This document shows, piece after piece, positions 6,496-9,374 of a stretch of 9,374 bases of DNA (its first letter is position 1; each line of letters starts with the position of its first letter). The stretch is from Candidatus Zixiibacteriota bacterium (GTDB lineage: Bacteria; Zixibacteria; MSB-5A5; CAIYYT01): assembly GCA_023134875.1 (NCBI GenBank), contig JAGLUH010000262.1, forward strand, positions 1 through 9,374, read 5' to 3'. Both the position numbers and the translations under genes were made by a program. The notes under the pieces were generated by a model. That model did no database searches, was not told the DNA's origin, and saw only the letters and a program-made list of their open reading frames with translations.

Positions 6496-8901
6496 CTATC
6501 CTGTTTTCGAGCTGTACACCAGTTTATCGGGCGTGGGTAGCACCAAATTAGCACCAGCCGCAGCATCAACCTGATACTTGTCATTCCCCAGGATTAAATC
6601 GACATAATCAATCAGCGATTTGGATTTGAGGATAACTTCACCATGCAAGCTAAGGTAGCTTCCCCGACAGACAATAATGCGTTGACACTTACCTTCGGCG
6701 ACAAGGGCATAGGCGAAGTAGGCATCAGTGCTTATGTCGGTTGATTCCGCCTCAATACCATTATCATTGTAAGCAAAGTGGTGTTCACCTTCATCTGTTT
6801 TGAATGAAAGAGAGCTATTCGCCTTGTCAAAGTGGGTAGTGATGCCGGAAGGCAGTTCGTTCTCTGCCTGATAAGGCCACATTAGTATTAGCAGCTCTGC
6901 CTTAGTCAAGGGGTTGGTGCTGATCTGAATGCTGCGACCCGGTCGGGTAGAGAGATAATCATCAGAAATCAAGGCGTCACCAATTACGATTCTCATATCA
7001 TTACCAACCTGTGTGTGCATAGAGAGGAGCAACTTATGCGATTTGCCGATCATCTTGACCTGGTCTCCGCTCTGTTCACACTTTGCCGGTGTCACCAGAT
7101 TCCAGGTAAAACTGAGGGGGTCGGCGGATATTATCGTGTCTCGTACCAGCCAGAACGAATCAGGCAGGAAAAAGATCGAGCGCTGTAAGGCATACCTGGC
7201 ACCCTTTGCCGCATGTTCATATCCTGCCTGGTAGAAAGCAAACTGTTTACCCATAGCAATCCGGGATATGGTGCAGTCAGGCTTGTCCCTCCAACCGAAG
7301 GGATCGGTTTTCCCCATGAACTTAATGCCTGCAGGCGCCGGACCATTGTGCATGGTCACGGCACGGAAGCGATTGCGAGCTTCCAGGTCACCGGTATAGA
7401 TATAAGTGCCGGGATCGACGATAAAATTATCCTCGCCCACTGCGATATCAAGGTGCAGCATGTCGGCATGAGAGTGAGGACAGGCGCCGAAACCGAATTT
7501 ACCGCACTGGAAGAGAGAATACATCTGTTTCTGTATTGAGCGTGAAATAATGAGGCCAGAGTCAGAAAACACCGTTGTTATGTTCTGAGTGACATCAACA
7601 CCTGTTGTTTCAACCGGCGGCGCTTCAGCGGTCAAGTCGACACCGGTGAGCCAGAAGCTTTCCCGGCAGGTAGCCTCCTCCTGCTGCCCGAGAAACAGCC
7701 GGCTGGCTTCAAGTGTGGGATAGTAATCACCGGCAGGACGGCGGCTCAGGAAATAAAGCCTGCCGCCATCCTCGTCACCGATATGCGGCCAGCAACCATC
7801 GGGACGCCGCAGCGCACCCAATACTGAAGTCAGGCTTTCCAGTTTAGTGGTAAACTTGTCGGGCAGCCGGCGTCCGTATTGAGCCGCCAGAATCGCCATT
7901 GATAGAATGAACTCAAGCGTGTAGGCATGGTAAGCCATTGACAATTCCGCATGCATACCATCGGCGGTGATTTGCTTATCAAGCTCAGTGGTCGTTATCT
8001 TCAAGCCAGTCTCTTCCCACCGTGGCGCTTCGGCAAACTCAGGAAATACCAGGCCGGTCAGGTAGAGCTCATAGGCTTCACCCAGCAGATGGGTGTTGGG
8101 CGAGAAGTAAATCGAAAGATGGTTGCTGATGAAATGCGCACCCAGGTATACCAGCCGGTAAAGGCTCTCAGCGTGACGCGCCGTCAACGACTGCGATCCC
8201 TTGAAGAAATAAATCGCCCAGCAAAGGGAATGATTGCGAAAAGCAAATTCAAGCGCCGAGCAGAAATTTATGCCCTCGTAATCGCGATGATACTCACTCC
8301 AGTCAGTAATCAGGTCAAAGAATTTGCAGGCATACTTCTCATCACCAGTCAACAGATACGCCTGGCCCAAGTCATAGACAAACTGGAAACGAGATAACTC
8401 CCAGATCACTTTTGCATCACCGACGACCGCGGCGTCCAGGTAAGGTATCCGCCCATAGAATTCCTTAGGGGCGTTCTTACCGGTTACAGGATCATAGTTC
8501 CAGCGTGGCGGGTCACCATAGGAGATGTAACCTAAGCCGAGAATCGGAAACTTATTGGCAACGATCTTGTCAGCGGACTCGATGATGGTGACAGTTTCCT
8601 TCGGCCTGTGCGTCCGGATCATCTCCCCAAAATGGGACGCCTGGTCGAAACCAACAAAGAAGGGGTTGTTCTCCTTCGCCCGCAACGCCGCGACCAGGTC
8701 ACAACCAGTTGCTTGATTTTCAAACTGCGTCCGAAAACGCGGAATAAACAACTGCGCATAGCTCTGCGGTGCGAACATACTACCTTGTTTGTCGTAATGT
8801 CGTTTCTCATGCCGCCGCATCAGCCTTTCGTGCACGCGACTGCCAAGCTCCCGGAACTCACCGGCGCCAAGCTTACGTAGAGCTTTTGTTACTTTACTCA
8901 T
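6496..8901 (-). CDS. Heparinase II/III-family protein (polysaccharide lyase-like)
   Basis: 801-aa protein with the two-part layout of heparinase II/III and related alginate-lyase families: a helical toroid (about 90-420) followed by a beta-sandwich (about 440-650). Toroid motifs are SPNTHLLGEAYEL (267-279, Asn269 and His271), ELSMAYHAYTLEF (319-331, Tyr324) and HIGDEDGGRLYF (373-384). The sandwich carries the hallmark PHSHADMLHLDI (475-486, with His476, His478 and Asp480), IVDPGTYIYTG (494-504) and a later MHNG (517-520). These match the Asn, His, Tyr and second-domain His used by such lyases to abstract the C5 proton of a uronic acid, so activity is plausible. About 150 residues follow the core sandwich and I do not recognise them. 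The N-terminus (MSKVTKALRKLG) is charged, with no signal peptide, which is odd for an enzyme acting on an exported chain. The ATG at 8901 sits one base after the upstream stop. Substrate is unknown; mannuronate-rich glycan is a guess from the neighbouring AlgD-like gene. Confidence 0.92.
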   Translation of the reverse strand: MSKVTKALRKLGAGEFRELGSRVHERLMRRHEKRHYDKQGSMFAPQSYAQLFIPRFRTQFENQATGCDLVAALRAKENNPFFVGFDQASHFGEMIRTHRPKETVTIIESADKIVANKFPILGLGYISYGDPPRWNYDPVTGKNAPKEFYGRIPYLDAAVVGDAKVIWELSRFQFVYDLGQAYLLTGDEKYACKFFDLITDWSEYHRDYEGINFCSALEFAFRNHSLCWAIYFFKGSQSLTARHAESLYRLVYLGAHFISNHLSIYFSPNTHLLGEAYELYLTGLVFPEFAEAPRWEETGLKITTTELDKQITADGMHAELSMAYHAYTLEFILSMAILAAQYGRRLPDKFTTKLESLTSVLGALRRPDGCWPHIGDEDGGRLYFLSRRPAGDYYPTLEASRLFLGQQEEATCRESFWLTGVDLTAEAPPVETTGVDVTQNITTVFSDSGLIISRSIQKQMYSLFQCGKFGFGACPHSHADMLHLDIAVGEDNFIVDPGTYIYTGDLEARNRFRAVTMHNGPAPAGIKFMGKTDPFGWRDKPDCTISRIAMGKQFAFYQAGYEHAAKGARYALQRSIFFLPDSFWLVRDTIISADPLSFTWNLVTPAKCEQSGDQVKMIGKSHKLLLSMHTQVGNDMRIVIGDALISDDYLSTRPGRSIQISTNPLTKAELLILMWPYQAENELPSGITTHFDKANSSLSFKTDEGEHHFAYNDNGIEAESTDISTDAYFAYALVAEGKCQRIIVCRGSYLSLHGEVILKSKSLIDYVDLILGNDKYQVDAAAGANLVLPTPDKLVYSSKTG

Positions 8902-8902
8902 A

Positions 8903-9374
8903 TCAGGTTATCAAGTCTCGATAGAGTGTCACCCACTCCCATTTAACCGCCTCCCAACGGCACTTGGCGGCTGTGGCTTTACCGCCGGCAATCAAGCGCG
9001 CGCGCAAGTCGTCATTGCTGGCAACTTCGATCACCGCTTCCGCCAGGGCACGGTGATCCTTCATCTCACGTACCAGACCATTTTCGCCATCAGAAACAAA
9101 GTAGGGAATCCCGCCGGCATTGGAGGTTACCACCGGCAGACCAACAGCGAATGCCTCGATAATCGCCACGGGCATATTATCAACCAGCGAACAGTTCAGA
9201 AAAATATCCGCCTGGTCAAGAAGATGCAGTATCTGCTCCCGTTCAACTCTGCCGGTGAAGTTGACATCACTCAATCCTAATTCATGTACCAGCTTCTGTA
9301 AGCGGCGTGCATCGCTGCCATCACCGACAATAGTAATCACAGCCTGCGGAAACTTCTCCTTGACGAGAGCAAAT
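8903..9374 (-). CDS. GT4-family glycosyltransferase, 5' end cut by window edge
   Basis: C-terminal 156 residues of a glycosyltransferase; the frame stays open to the right edge, and the first full codon is at 9373. What is visible is the donor-binding domain of family GT4. It has VITIVGDGSDARRL (12-25 of the fragment), a FTGRVEREQI turn (39-48) and the DNMPVAIIEAFAVGLPVVTS core (65-84, conserved Glu at 73). Then come NAGGIPYFVSDGENGLV (85-101) and a C-terminal helix ending WVTLYRDLIT. The AGGIPY wording, with Tyr where many relatives have Glu, belongs to a familiar GT4 branch and is not a defect. A GTG at 9340 could be misread as a start, but it falls mid-domain and encodes an internal Val. 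The TGA lies one base before the heparinase-family ATG (TGATATG), so the genes are almost certainly co-transcribed. Its acceptor and donor cannot be inferred. Confidence 0.92.
   Translation of the reverse strand, partial: FALVKEKFPQAVITIVGDGSDARRLQKLVHELGLSDVNFTGRVEREQILHLLDQADIFLNCSLVDNMPVAIIEAFAVGLPVVTSNAGGIPYFVSDGENGLVREMKDHRALAEAVIEVASNDDLRARLIAGGKATAAKCRWEAVKWEWVTLYRDLIT

Noticed and set aside
8996..9005. Alternating GC tract (GCGCGCGCGC), a possible Z-DNA or repeat element
   Set aside because: It is only 10 bases long and fully explained by Arg-Ala-Arg codons in the GT4 gene.
9338..9340. GTG as a start codon for the rightmost glycosyltransferase
   Set aside because: The reading frame continues upstream to the edge with residues typical of the same domain (ALVKEKFPQA), so the GTG is an internal Val.

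Overview
The window is a compact block of surface- or exopolysaccharide-biosynthesis genes. All are read right to left (minus strand), and both ends of the block are cut by the window edges. About half the bases are G or C. There are no tRNA or rRNA genes, insertion sequences, CRISPR arrays or long intergenic gaps. The gene types suggest a free-living, probably Gram-negative bacterium that makes a complex extracellular glycan. No marker gene is present, so I cannot assign a phylum.

In transcription order (right to left) the genes are: (1) the 3' part of a GT4 glycosyltransferase, 9374-8903; (2) an 801-aa heparinase II/III-family polysaccharide lyase-like protein, 8901-6496; (3) a 642-aa AsnB-type glutamine-dependent amidotransferase, 6486-4558; (4) a 401-aa GT4 glycosyltransferase, 4561-3356; (5) a 437-aa nucleotide-sugar dehydrogenase that looks like AlgD (GDP-mannose 6-dehydrogenase), 3321-2008; (6) a 336-aa ExoA-like GT2 glycosyltransferase with C-terminal membrane segments, 2024-1014; (7) a GT4 glycosyltransferase whose C-terminus runs off the left edge, 1014-1. 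Junctions are 1-nt, 9-nt and 34-nt gaps or 4-nt, 17-nt and 1-nt overlaps. The set therefore looks like one translationally coupled operon whose promoter and terminator lie outside the window.

Working model (inference): the dehydrogenase makes a GDP-linked uronic acid, probably GDP-mannuronate. The four glycosyltransferases build a repeat unit or heteropolymer that contains it. The AsnB-like enzyme may amidate a uronate carboxyl group. The heparinase-type protein may cleave or edit the uronate-containing chain. No polymerase, flippase, exporter, epimerase or exosortase lies inside the window, so the polymer and its export route cannot be identified from here. The most interesting point is the combination of an AlgD-like dehydrogenase, an AsnB-like amidotransferase and a lyase without a signal peptide in a cluster that, within the window, has no other alginate gene.
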